Shown: one piece after another, positions 47,110 to 58,205 of the stretch
How the letters are laid out: the number at the start of each line of letters is the position of its first letter
How positions within the stretch are numbered: the stretch's first letter is position 1
Source of the DNA: Euphorbia lathyris
Lineage: Eukaryota; Streptophyta; Magnoliopsida; Malpighiales; Euphorbiaceae
Length of the DNA stretch: 64,000 bases
Direction: 5' to 3'
Assembly (NCBI RefSeq): GCF_963576675.1
Contig: NC_088911.1
Coordinates: 134,357,929-134,421,928 of the forward strand
Program-made: the position numbers and the translations under genes
Notes under the pieces: generated by a model
What the model was told of the DNA's origin: nothing
Databases searched by the model: none
What the model saw: the letters and a program-made list of their open reading frames with translations, nothing else

Positions 47110-47887
47110 ATTGTTTTGGTTTGTGAATTTTGGGTGAAATAGATGAAATTTGGGTGAAATAGGTGAAGAAAATTTGAAAGGATGAAAGTTAGAATGAAAG
47201 ATAAAGGTGGTGAATTGGGGAAGAAGAAGATGAATAGGGTAAAAATTTATGGGGAAGATGAGTGAATCTTGTTATTGGGAAGAGTAAAAGATGATTGATT
47301 GGTGTAAAAAGAGGTGATATAAATAGGTGTAAGTTATAGGTATTGATTAGGATAGTTGAATAGGTAGTAAATAGAGTAGGAATAGGAAAAGATGGCCAAA
47401 ATTTCACCCAATCCCGTGACTGGAAGGCGCAAGTCGCGACTGAGATTTTCAAAATCTCAGTCGCGACAGCAAGTAGGTAGGGGGGTGAATTTTTTGCCTA
47501 AAAATCTTCCTTCGCTGTCTCAACTGAGAATTCGAAATCTCAACTAAGATTCTGAAAAATCTGGGTAAAACTGGGACTGTTTTGATGATTGTAACACTTC
47601 TAAACCAATTCCTCTTAAAATTAAGTACCAAAATGTGAACATTAATCCCTGAAACTGAGATAAACAAAACTAAAACATTAAATTAAAGGAAAACCAAAGG
47701 TTGTTCCTTAAGATAAAAGAAATAAACTAAAGAATTAATGCATTTTTATTTATCTTTATCAAAATATAAACAATACCATATATACATCTATATAGAAACA
47801 TTATAAAAACATAATTTCAAACAAGCACTTATATATATATATATATATTAAAAACAACAAACAGAAACACATAAAATATATATATCC
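47110..47887 (-). other. Element C spacer between its two ORFs
   Basis: Contains the perfect 35-nt palindrome at 47433-47467, related CTCAACTGAGAATTC words to 47570, and a (TA)n tract around 47830-47848. Confidence 0.7.
47433..47467. repeat. Perfect inverted repeat, 17-bp arms
   Basis: Arms GTCGCGACTGAGATTTT around a single C. The same word recurs in both LTRs. Confidence 0.95.
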
Positions 47888-48807
47888 CTAACTAAATGAC
47901 AGACGACGCGCTATGTTAATCTTCGTTTGAACGAAGACTTGCCTCTCTGGTGCAGAAAGGAATGTTGGACCAAAACGGAAAACTCGTTTGACAAGTCCCT
48001 CGTTCTCCAAGAACTCGTAGTCTAAAATAGGGTATGGTTCTGTATCAGTCCAAGGAACAGAAATGGTTCCCTTGGCTCCTTATATTATTCCACATATGAT
48101 GTTGGCGAACCCAATCTTCCGTTTCTTCGAACGGGAAGCAGCAACTAACCCCTCCATTAGAATCTTCGAGGAGTTCACTGAGTTGCCTTGGAAAATGTCG
48201 GCCAGCACATAGAGATCAGTATCTTTCACAATATTGCTACTGACTCGACCAAAAAGACTGTGATAGAGGAACTTATGCAGATACAACATGGAATTAGAAT
48301 TAATGGACTTGTTGAAGGCAAGACATGGATTGAATCGCCAAAATCCTGTTAGCATTCTCCATATATCTCTAGAAGTCATATCCCTTCCAGGATGGTGTTG
48401 AGTTGTGTCTCGGGGAGGAAATCCAAACCGATTATGTAGTTCTGGATATCCAAAAGTGAATACCTTCCCTTCACAACGAAAACTGAGACGAACACGCCTC
48501 TTATTGATGAACTGAACAGTAGACAGAAACTTTAATACCCAGTTTCCAATAATAGGAAACTTTACTGATGCAAACTTGGCCCATCCTAAGTTTGTCAGAT
48601 AGCGATTCATGTCATCGCTTATCTCGAGTTCTTCATTCAAGAACTCATATACAGCATTCCACAAAACTGTGCATATCTAAACTATAAATAACGTTTCCCC
48701 TCATCATTATTGTAGATTGGAAACCATGCTCCATAGCGTGAAGAAATGTCAACACGCTTGCTATGAGCAGAAGTGTGTTTTCGAACATTTTTCAAAGACG
48801 TAGTCAT
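47888..48807 (-). pseudogene. Broken paralogue of the Athila-type ORF in element C
   Basis: From ATG 48807 a short frame (MTTSLKNVRKHTS...) hits TAG near 48683; a second frame (48664-48080) codes YLTNLGWAKFASVKFP, HNRFGFPPRDTT, YLHKFLYHSLFGR, ASRSKKRKIGFANIICGI, which aligns along its length with the 412-aa ORF (LGWKRFASMRFP, NRWFGFPTRNF, FFHKFLSFSLFGR). After an in-frame TAA at 48082-48080 the similarity continues for about 60 codons to TAG at 47890-47888. So this is a diverged duplicate with one frameshift and at least one stop. It lacks the acidic tail. Confidence 0.8.
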
Positions 48808-50625
48808 GTCTGTGAGAGAGAAGAAAATGATGTCTGTAGGATTGAGAATTTGAGAAAGAAATTCAAGAAGATGAAATGAAATGGAATAAGTCTGATCCTA
48901 CAGGAATATAAGACATTTAAGTGGAAAGTTGTGTCTGTTAAAAAGAAAAGATGCAAGAAGTGATACCTCTTCGAATCAACTGACTGAATTTTTGAAATCA
49001 GATGTCTGTAATCTCTTACAGGTATATCAAAATGTTTAAAATACAGAAAATCTCAACTGAGATTTTCGGAATCTCAACTGAGAATTCCCAAATCCTGAAA
49101 CATGGAGAATCTCAACTGAGATTTCTAGATATATATTTTTCTCAAAAACACTTAACACTTTATGAAAATAGATTTTAAAACATGACTAAATTTTATTTTT
49201 ATTTTACAAAACTTATTTGTACACAAAACTAGAAATAAAAATTAATTGTATAAAAATAAAAATAAATAAAAATAAAAAATAAAAATTATGAACGAAAGAT
49301 AAGAAAAACTAAAAATTAAAAACATGAAAACTAAATAAATTAATTTTAATAGATTAAAAGATAGCTTATTGAAAATTATGCGTGTCATGAATATCGATGG
49401 AGAATTGTAAAATCTCAGTTGGAGAATTAAAAATTCTCAGTAAGTTCAGAAATTTATAAAACTTCAAATAAAAATCACTGTAGAGATTTGTTTAAAAATC
49501 TCTATACAATCAAAAACTTAAATTACATGTGATTTTAATTCAATTGAGATTTCTTTAAATCAAAAGACACTTGCCTAATTAAGCACAAATATTTAAGATA
49601 CATAGCATATTTTCAATATCTTTCAATGAAATTTTTTTTCCTAATCTAATCATTATTGCTAAACTAAAGATGAATATAAAAAGTAAACTAAAATGAAATA
49701 TAAAAATTAGAATATGAAATATTAAAAACTAAAAATGTGATAATCCTTAAAAATTCTCAAGGAGAATCAAAATTGTGGATAGAGTCAATTACCTAGACCG
49801 GTTCTAAATAATGGTTCTGTTTACTTACCTGGGAATAACTTCAAGCAGGAATAAAAGAAAGTAGAAATGTACCCCCAACTTGAAATTATTATTATATTTT
49901 TTTTTTCTTTTTTTTTTCTTTTTTTTTTTTGCATTTTTTTAAGCGCTTTCGTTTTTAGCGTTTTCTCAATTTAAGGATCTAATGATTTCGGTAGAATGCC
50001 CGAACTTCTGGTTCTGGCCACGAACAAAAACTACGCACATGAACCGAAACTTTCAAAACTATATTAGAAGTATACAATTCCTTCCTGGCGGATAAGATAA
50101 TTTCATCCTACTTCTGATATATCTTTCTTTGATCAGCTGTTTCTTAGAGAGATAAGTGTAGGTGTTTGTAAGGAAATGATAAAAAGGGAAATTATTTGGG
50201 TTTAGTGTAGGAATTGATATCTTCTTAACAAAGAGATATGATGTTTTGGTGAAGGATTGAGTGTATAGAAAAGAGGTAAAGGTGTTTGGGAAAAGGTAAA
50301 TTTGCTGGAAAAAATAATATGTCAAGTCTGACATGTTGCTTCAAAAATTTTGTTTTCCCTTCGGATGTATCTGCATGCTGAATTTCTTTCCTGTAGACTC
50401 CTTCTGTGAATTTCATTGATAATCAAATCTCCTGTCTATCTTTGAAAAAACTTGAATTTTTTTTTATCTGCAAACATCTAATTGCAAACGTTAAATAACA
50501 ACGAGGATTTAGTCCTAGTGACCATCCTCAATAAAAAAAACTATAAAATAAATAAATACATATACTATAAACCAAGGTTCGGAATAAAACACGAAAAATA
50601 TAAATTTTTGTTAAAAATTTGGCGT
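48808..50625 (-). other. Element C leader region, A-rich, with CTCAACTGAGATT palindromes
   Basis: No supported ORF. Inverted words AATCTCAACTGAGATT lie at 49046-49067, 49071-49087 and 49110-49126, and related ones at 49405-49440. Confidence 0.7.
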
Positions 50626-50643
50626 TCCCCGACAACGGCGCCA
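50626..50643 (-). other. Primer-binding site of element C
   Basis: Minus strand TGGCGCCGTTGTCGGGGA, six bases after the 5' LTR; it fits the tRNA-Asp-type site of Athila-like elements. Confidence 0.75.
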
Positions 50644-50649
50644 AAAACT

Positions 50650-52143
50650 TGTTGAGCGATTTCCGCAAGTGCACGGTATACGCTTATAGTAATAAAAGAT
50701 ATCGAACCCACAGGGAACGCTTTTTAACTAAATTTTATTTAATTCGGTTTAGTCACGTGTTTAGGTTTAATAAAAGATAAATGTTTAGTTGATTGAATAG
50801 GTTTTGGTAAATTAGGATTAGATAGAAAGATTATATCAAGTTTAGAAGACAATTCCGTTTTGGAATTTTGATTACAAAACAGATACTTCCGTAATTGGAA
50901 CAAAATAGATCTTTATTTTCATAAAGCAAAGTAAACAACTTTAACTTTGTGAGATTATGGACATGAAACAATATATCAATTTACTCAATTAAATGGCTTG
51001 GAACCGTAGAAATCTCTCTGGATCGGAGTAGATTGCTACCTTAATCAAACTAGCATTTTATGTTTGATAAGCCGCGGGCCAGCGATCATATCATCCATAA
51101 AAACTAAATCTGTCAAGTGTTCAACAAAGTTCTTATATGAATAAGATGGAAATAGAACGTTTTAATAAAAACACCAATTTATCATTTTGAAAATCATTTT
51201 GTCAGAACAATATCAAAATAACAACAGTAAGAATGTATTGAATAAAGAAGTATATCATTAATGAAATGTGAATTTTCACAAGTTAACAGAGAAGTAGAAA
51301 CTTGGATAGCATTGTAACGAAGACTTTGAGATCCGGGTCGCCAATCTTTCTCTCAAACTTCGTAGGCTCGTCAAACCGTGGGCGCTTCAGCCGTCATTTC
51401 TTCTCGCTGGATCTTCGAAATAGAGACTGGTCAGTCCACTATCAGAATGAAAACTAAACTAATACTGTGTTTATAACTAATCTAAATACAATTCGTGTAC
51501 AACACGATTGCTTACAGAAATGAACTCTAACTTTCTGATTCTTTTCTGAATCAGAAACTTAACATAACAACTCTCTTCTCTAATTTCTCTAACTTTTCCA
51601 ACCTTTTCTAACTTACAATGAATCACTTATTTATAGTTGTTGAAGGGTTGTAAATGATGGGTCGTGTCTGCTGGTGAAGGGTTGCTTTTATCCGAACGAA
51701 CAGACGCGTTTTTACGAAATTAACATGTGTTTAGTGTGCAAGAGGGCTGTCTGTCGCGACTGAGATTCTGAAACAAGGGGTATAAGGGCGAGCTTTAAGA
51801 CTTGATTTCCCCCGGTCTGGGCTCCGCAAGTCGCGACTGAGATTTTGAGAATCTCAGTCGCGACAGAGAGTATTCCTCCCTGGCGTTCGACTGTTTTTCA
51901 TCCTCCTCGAGCGTTCTTCTGACTGATATGCATTCTCGGTCCGTTTTTAAGGTTTTTCCTCCATTTTAGCTCCGTTTTAGCTCCATTTTTGCTCCTATTT
52001 GGATTTTACCAAATATTTAAGTACCTTGCATCAAAGAAGTAAATAAAGACGTAAAAGTATTCCAAATGAATATAATTAACACGATTTCAATGTAAATTTA
52101 ACGTATTTATATAGGATATTTTAGGTATATTTTGGGCTTAACA
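50650..52143 (-). mobile_element. 5' LTR of element C
   Basis: 1,494 bp, nearly identical to 42861-44343. Holds the inverted repeat at 51830-51864 (15-bp arms GTCGCGACTGAGATT, loop TTGAG). Confidence 0.95.
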
Positions 52144-52148
52144 TTTGC

Positions 52149-53730
52149 CTTGCCAGATGAGAGCTTCAGTAAGACCAGCAAAGATTTGGTGAAAGGTCTT
52201 TAAAAGGGTTGTGTCGTAATACTGACGTTGAATATTGTTATGACGAATGTGGTTGAAGGTTTGTTGTATGATAGACTGCATCTCATTCTGTTTCATTGCG
52301 TCAGTATCCATCTGTTGCTTATTCAGATTCAGCAAGCGAATAGCCTCACCAATTTGCTTTATTGAGCACTGATTGTAAGAAACCATTTGTTCGTTGGTCT
52401 TGAGTTGCTCGGTGTGAATCTGAGCAAAGAGCATCTTGATTTCTGATGAAGTGGCATAGTCGGGATTCACAGCTGACAATTTCTGAACTTGTTGGTGTAA
52501 AGAGTTCAAGTGTTGCACAATTGTCAGCTGGATCTCAGCCAGCTTGGCAATTGAATCCTGCTTTGCTTGCTGTGCTTGAAAGGTAATGATTACATTCAAT
52601 AAGTCCTTGAGTCCCTTAACTTCGTTGAGAAGTTGAGTGACCTGGGAAAGCTGAGTATTCTCAAAAGTTGAAGACCTAGCAGCAGGAGGAGTAGATTGTT
52701 GAAGGTCTCTGATTAACGCTTGCACTGAGTCAATGATCTTTTTACCGGACTCAGTGGCATTCAGATAGCTTTGTGAGCCTTCAGGGACATTAGTGTGACC
52801 GGAAGGAAGAGGAGTGAAAGGAGTGACCTGGTCAGTGACTGGAAGTGTTGTACCAATCTGCACTTGAGTTTCTGGGATAGTTGATTGATCGGCAGGGATG
52901 GTAATAGGAGAAGTAGTAATACGGATACTGTCTGTGCTGACAGGGGCGGAAGTGGTTGGAGTCAGCACCATGCTTGAAGAAATAGCATGCACAGTAATCG
53001 GCTCAACCTGACTGGTTGAGGTGGCGGAAGCATTTTGGTCGGCATGTTCCTGTTGAGAAGAAACAGAGGCTTGCTTTTCTAATGACGCCGATGCAGTAGA
53101 GGTTGGTTGGCGTTTGAAAAATTTAAGCTTTACTGATGAGGGGTCCTTGGTTGTCTTTGAAATGACAAAGTCAGGAAGAGTTGGTGGTGGCACAAAATCT
53201 TCACTGACAGGCTTCTCACTGGCCTTAACCAACTTTCTTCTTCGACGAGGTGGAGTGACAGTTTGACTAGGATCTCCTGAGTGAGAGGGGGAAGATTCGT
53301 GTTGCTCATCATGAGGCTGGTCAGCTTGTTCTTAGACTGGATCAACATTGTGTTGATCAAGTACTTGCTCATCTCCAGCAGCAAACCCAGCATTGGCCTG
53401 CTCAGTCTCATGTTCACTGGCAGTCTCCTCAGAGTCCTCAGCGTCATCCTGACCGCTGGCCTCTTCTTCTTCTTTTGTACTATCACCATCGAGCTCTTCC
53501 TCTACTTGAGAGATGAAATGATCATCCAGTTGTACCTCATGTTCTTCGGACTCAGCTATTGTACCTTGACACTGGGTGAAGTGAGAGTCACCCGGTACAA
53601 CAAAGTCTATAGGTATGGCGTTGAGGGGAGTCAGTGTAGAAGGCTTCTGCTTTTTCTGAGGTTGCTCAGCCGTTTCCTCAGTTCCAGGCTCACCTTGCCT
53701 GCTTCGTTTCTCAGCTGATGTTAGACGAGG
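52149..53730 (-). pseudogene. Element B env-like ORF, main part, with one stop; N-terminus missing
   Basis: One frame runs from 53730 down to 52149, broken only by TAA at 53334-53332. The N-terminal side is acidic and Gln/Ser/Thr-rich, a basic PPRRRRKLVK patch follows the stop, then a Ser/Thr/Pro-rich region and a C-terminal half with heptad-like Leu/Gln helices (LLNEVKGLKDLLNVI, QLTIVQHLNSLHQQVQKL). No signal peptide is visible since the start is cut off by element D at 53730/53731. The frame continues after element C at 42855. Env-like ORFs of Sireviruses have no proven envelope role. Confidence 0.75.
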
Positions 53731-55355
53731 TGCCGCGGCCTAATCTCCTAGGCGGACCGGGGGGTGGACACCTCATGGCGACGTAAGCGGTGATTGGCGC
53801 CGAAAGCAACCAATCGTGGAATCAAGCTGCTCGGCAGGACCGGAGCTCGGAGTATGGAAGAGTCGCCACCCACGAATGGAAAAATGAACACCGATCCTTT
53901 GCGGGAGACCGGTGAGGGTTCGGGAAACTTAGGTACGAGCCGAGAAGGCTAGCTCCTTTCCGGAGAAAGGCTACTAGGCACCCCGACATCGCCCGGTTAT
54001 GAACCACCGGCCTCCTACTCAGCGTGTTAGGCGATAACGGACTAATCGCATATCTCTTTAAGTTTAAAATTCATTTGAAACCTTTTCTTTCTCGTTTTGA
54101 AAACCGTTTTGAGCATATATTATTGAAAGCCACTTTGGTAAAGAATCACCCATTTACATCAGTTCAACATACATGGGAGAGAGAGGGGGGAGAAGAAAGA
54201 ATTAATTTATTTAACAAGGTGTCTTATGCTTCGATTCACATGTCAACCCTACACTAAACCCACTTCCCAAAAACGAGTTTATTTACATGGTTCGTACCTT
54301 AATCGCCGTTGGAACGATTTAGGTACGTTTCAAAACCCCGTTTGATGACGTTCACTCGAATCGCCGTTGGAACGACTCGAGCGTTTGAAAATGTTGAGAT
54401 AAGAGTTTTAACAAGAAAACATGATTAAGCATACAAGTCAATTTATTTTGTACAAATCATTTAAGAAAACGATTCAAAACTCTATTATTTACAATAAAAA
54501 CGATTTTAATTACAAGGTTCGTATAATCCGTCGTTGGAACGGATTGAGGTTTCAACACGTGATGTTTTGGAAATGGTTTAAAAATGACAAGAAAACGTTA
54601 TTCACACTTCAGGAACATCTAGAAAAGCTTTAATTTAAACCAACCAATTAAACTCTCTTTTTGTGATTTATTTTCCCTTTTTCACTCAATTAACCCTTAC
54701 TTGAATATAATTGCAATAAATAACAAATTAAACCCAAAATTCACACCACTAAATACATTTTAAAATAGATACATTTTGGATAAAAAGGGTATTTACACCT
54801 ATAGATTAAAAATAAGGTAAAACCTAATATACACTATAGTTATGGGTATGTACCAACAAAAGGAAAATAATACTAAGAATAGTATGCTTATTATCCTAAA
54901 AACTTATGAAAATAATGCATAATGTTTATAGATGAGAAAATAGCATTTGACCCAAAAATAGTTTTTACATAAGAAAATAACCTTTAACCCCAAAATAACT
55001 ATTATAATAAATATATAGAAAATAACTTTCCCAAATATACATTAAACATCAAAATAATACATATTTATCCTCAAAACATCTACTAATTAATTACCCCAAA
55101 ATACCCAAGTAAATAACATTCTAAAATAAAACCCAATATAATTTAAATGAATGAAAAAGAAAATATATACATATAGTTTTATTAAATCAAATTAATGAAA
55201 AATAATATCCAAACACATTAAATAAATATATGTACCAAGTATTTAAAAATAGCTTGAAAATATACATTACATAAATATACACATATATATAAAGGACCAA
55301 AAGCCCAAAAGTTGAGAGGGAGGGACCAAAACAGCATTTTTTACATTTCAGCAGA

Positions 55356-55382
55356 TTTACCGACGGAAAATCCGTCGGTAAA
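55356..55382. repeat. Hairpin TTTACCGACGGA, 12-bp arms, in element D LTR
   Basis: Arms TTTACCGACGGA and its complement around AAA, perfect. Confidence 0.9.
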
Positions 55383-56070
55383 CAGCGATCAGTGACAGAA
55401 AAAGAAGAATTACAGAAACAATCCACATCTTTCCAGATTTGTTCAAAGGCTTAAAATTAGATCTATTCTATCGTTTTGGAACTCCGAACTACCCAAAGTG
55501 GATCATAGTTTATAACGGAGGTTCTTAAACGATGTTTTTTTATTTAAAACGTTATTTTGAAATATTTTTAAAAACTTATAATTACAACGTTTTTTAATAC
55601 CCGAACTACCTTTGAATCGGATCACGGTTCGTATTGGGATATTAAAACGAGGTTTTTATTTTAAAACAAAACCGAACGTTTATCCAATACGGGATGAAAA
55701 TAGATAAATACGTGAAATTAAATAAAACGTGACAAATAAATAAATAACTAAATAAATAAAATTATAACATAAAAATAAATAAAGAAAATAAAATAAATAA
55801 AACGAGTCTAGTCCTCGGATAATACCTCAAGTTCGGTATTGACGGTTGAAGTCGGTTGATTCCACAAATCGTGCTTTTCCGGTGTTTTTTGTGTTTTTGG
55901 TAAAATTTTAACTTTTAGGAAATTCGGAATTTTTAGGAAAAAAATGTTTTTTCCCAAAAAAAAGTCACTTCTCTCTCTAAAATGTTAGAGTAAGAAGTTC
56001 CCCTCCAAATCCCCCCCCCCCCCTTTGCATTGGGATCCGTGCCTTAAATAGGCAACGGATCCCGGAGGCT

Positions 56071-56560
56071 TTGGGCGACGCCCAAATAAAATTGGGCGTC
56101 ACCCAAAGCTGGTTGGGCGAACGCCCAACCTAGTTGGGCGAACGCCCAACTTTCGTTGGGCGAACGCCCAACTATCGTTGGGCATACGCCCAACTATCGT
56201 TGGGCATACGCCCAAACCTCGGTTGGGCGCGCGCCCAACCAGCGTTGGGCGCGCGCGCCCAACTGACGTTGGGCGTTCGCCCGACGAGCGTTGGGCGTCC
56301 GCCCAACATCGCTGGGCGCTCGCCCAGCGGCTGCCGGGCGCACTCGTCCAGCGGCCGCCGGGCATGCGTCCCGCACTGTCGGGCGCGCGCGCCCATCGGC
56401 CGTCGAGCGCGCGCTCCGCGCTGCCGGGCGTGTGCGCCCAGCGGACGTCGAGCGTGCGCCCCGCGCTGCCAGGCGTTCGCGCCCAGCGGACATCAGGCGT
56501 GCGCCCCGCGCTGCCGGGCGTGCATCCAACTGTCGTCGGACACGCGTCGGCTGCCGCTAG
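56071..56560. repeat. GC-rich array of short palindromes in element D LTR
   Basis: About 20 units of 22-25 bp, each a self-complementary word such as GTTGGGCGAACGCCCAAC. Units drift from GTTGGGCG... at the left to CTGCCGGGCG...CGCCCAGCGG at the right, where pairs form a ~45-48-bp higher-order unit. Several frames on both strands stay open only because of composition. Confidence 0.95.
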
Positions 56561-56879
56561 GCGCTCGTACCACGTCGTTAAGCATTTGCGAGCCGTCCAT
56601 TTGACGACCGCGACTCCCACTAATTTCTTCCCTTTTTATTATATATTTTTGCTTTAAAAACTTCCGGAACCAACCGCTTCAACCGTCTTGTTACAGGTTT
56701 TCGTCACAGGTCCTCCGACTCGGTGTCTACAGTGATGTGTGTGTTTTGAAAACGTTTTTTGCTAAAGCAACACATGCAATGTAAAACATATAAAAGTAAA
56801 AGACACGTAAAGAGTAGGAGGAAGAAATACCTGATCTCCATATCGCAAGTTCCTTCCTCATCTTCGATCTGTCCTTGCC

Positions 56880-57510
56880 TCTAAATCGGCCGCGGACGGA
56901 CACTCTTTCTGGGAACCTAGTCTCTAAATCGACTGCAAGTAAAGCGGCTCAATAGCAACCCTGGTCTCTAAATCGATCGCAGGTAAAATGGCTCAAAAGC
57001 AACCCCGATCTCTAAATCGACCGCGGGTAAAAATGGCTCAAAAGCAACCCTGGTCCACGACCACGGTCCACGACCGCGGGTAAAATGGCTCAAAAGCAAC
57101 CCTGGTCCACGACCGCGGGTAAAATGGCTTAAAAGCAACCCTGGTCCATGACCGCGGGAAAATGGCTCAAAAGTAGACCTGGCAATTGTCGTGTTTCGTG
57201 TCAAAATCGTGTTATCTCATATTTATGTTCCATATGGTTTTATATGTTATAAATGTTAGAAAAATGACTTTCGTGTCAATCGTGTCGTGTCAGTCGGGTT
57301 GGCTCTGTTTTCGTGTTTTCGTGTCAGAAATTGCCACCTCTACTCAAAAGCAACCCTGGTCCACGACCGCGGGTAAAATGGCTCAAAAGCAACCCTGGTC
57401 TCTAAATCGACCGCAGGCAAAATGGCTCAATAGCAACCCTGGTCTCTAAATCGACCGCAGGTAAAATGGCTCTTTCTAGCGACCCTAGTCTCTAAATCGA
57501 CCGCAGGCAT
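56880..57510. repeat. 39-44-bp minisatellite in element D
   Basis: Two unit types share TAAAATGGCTCAAAAGCAAC: a longer one with CTCTAAATCGACCGCAGG and a shorter one with CCACGACCGCGGG. Interrupted by a hAT MITE at 57174-57342. Confidence 0.95.
57174..57342. mobile_element. hAT MITE inside the minisatellite, 169 bp
   Basis: Ends TAGACCTGGCAATT and (inverted) TAGAGGTGGCAATT; exact 8-bp duplication CTCAAAAG at 57166-57173 and 57343-57350. Interior repeats CGTGT(C/T) words. Confidence 0.9.
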
Positions 57511-58205
57511 GTAGTGATGCATATAGATGGGTGAATGTAGCCTAGTCTATGGATGCATGTAAACATCTATGTGTGTGTGTGCAGGTGACTGTGCGTGTGT
57601 TTGAATGTGCATAAGTGTGGCTTATGTGTTTTGCTTTATGCGGATGTATGGACATGTGTGTATGCAAACTATGTATGTGTGGATGAGATGGTCGAATGGA
57701 TTCCCTTTTCATAGGCTAGAGGATTTCGGTAGCTTTAGATCGATAAATGATGCTTCGGGCCATCCCCAAGGTGTGCAAGGACGAGGGTGAGGATAAGTTT
57801 GAAACCAAGGGTTATAAGGACGAGAATTTGGTTTTGATGAGCTTGTGTCAAGGAGAGGTATGTGGCGATGCATAGAGATGGGTGGATGTAGCCTAATCTA
57901 TGGATGCATGTAAACACTTATATGTGCGTATGCAGGTGACCGTGCGTGTGTTTGAATGTGCGTACGTGTGGCCTATGTGTTTTGCTTTATATGGATGTAT
58001 GGACATGTGGGAATGCAAACTATGTACATGTGGATGAGATGCTCGGATGGATTCCCTTTTCATAGGCTTGGAGGATTTTCGTAGCTTCAGATCGAGAAAT
58101 GATGTTTCGGGCCGTCCCTAAGGAGTGCGAGGATGAGGGCGAGGTTAAGATTGAAACCAAGGGTTGTAAGGATGAGGATTTGGTCTTGATGAGCTCGTGT
58201 CAAAG
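57511..58205. repeat. 351-bp tandem duplication in element D
   Basis: GATGCAT(A)(T/G)AGATGGGTG at 57516 and 57867; similarity runs through TTTTGCTTTAT, GGATTCCCTTTTCATAGGCT and GAAACCAAGGGTT. Two diverged copies, noncoding. Confidence 0.9.

Larger units (their letters stand above)
42861..52143 (-). mobile_element. Complete non-autonomous Athila-like LTR retrotransposon (element C), 9,283 bp
   Basis: Two LTRs, exact 5-bp duplication TTTGC (42856-42860 and 52144-52148), primer site beside the right LTR and purine tract beside the left one set the orientation as minus. Internal DNA has no gag, protease, RT or integrase; it codes two homologous proteins of the Athila ORF / 'putative plant transposon protein' type. 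It disrupts element B's env-like ORF. Confidence 0.9.
53731..56731 (-). mobile_element. 3.0-kb LTR of element D (Tat-like Ty3/gypsy)
   Basis: On the minus strand begins TGTAGACACCGAGTCGGAGG at 56731 and ends GGCCGCGGCA at 53731, where B's ORF is abruptly entered. Start sequence, great length and a GGTGGCGACTC motif near the end (about 53875-53865) fit Tat/Ogre LTRs. The partner LTR is not in the window, so borders rest on TG/CA ends and the junction. Includes a GC-rich palindrome array and a hairpin. Confidence 0.6.

Noticed and set aside
53281..53718. 145-codon plus-strand ORF with hydrophobic segments
   Set aside because: It is antisense to the env-like ORF of element B, whose acidic repeats give Leu/Phe-rich codons on the other strand.
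56134..56657. Long ORFs open in several frames on both strands
   Set aside because: They overlie the GC-rich palindrome array; openness follows from lack of A/T-rich stop codons and no domain is visible.
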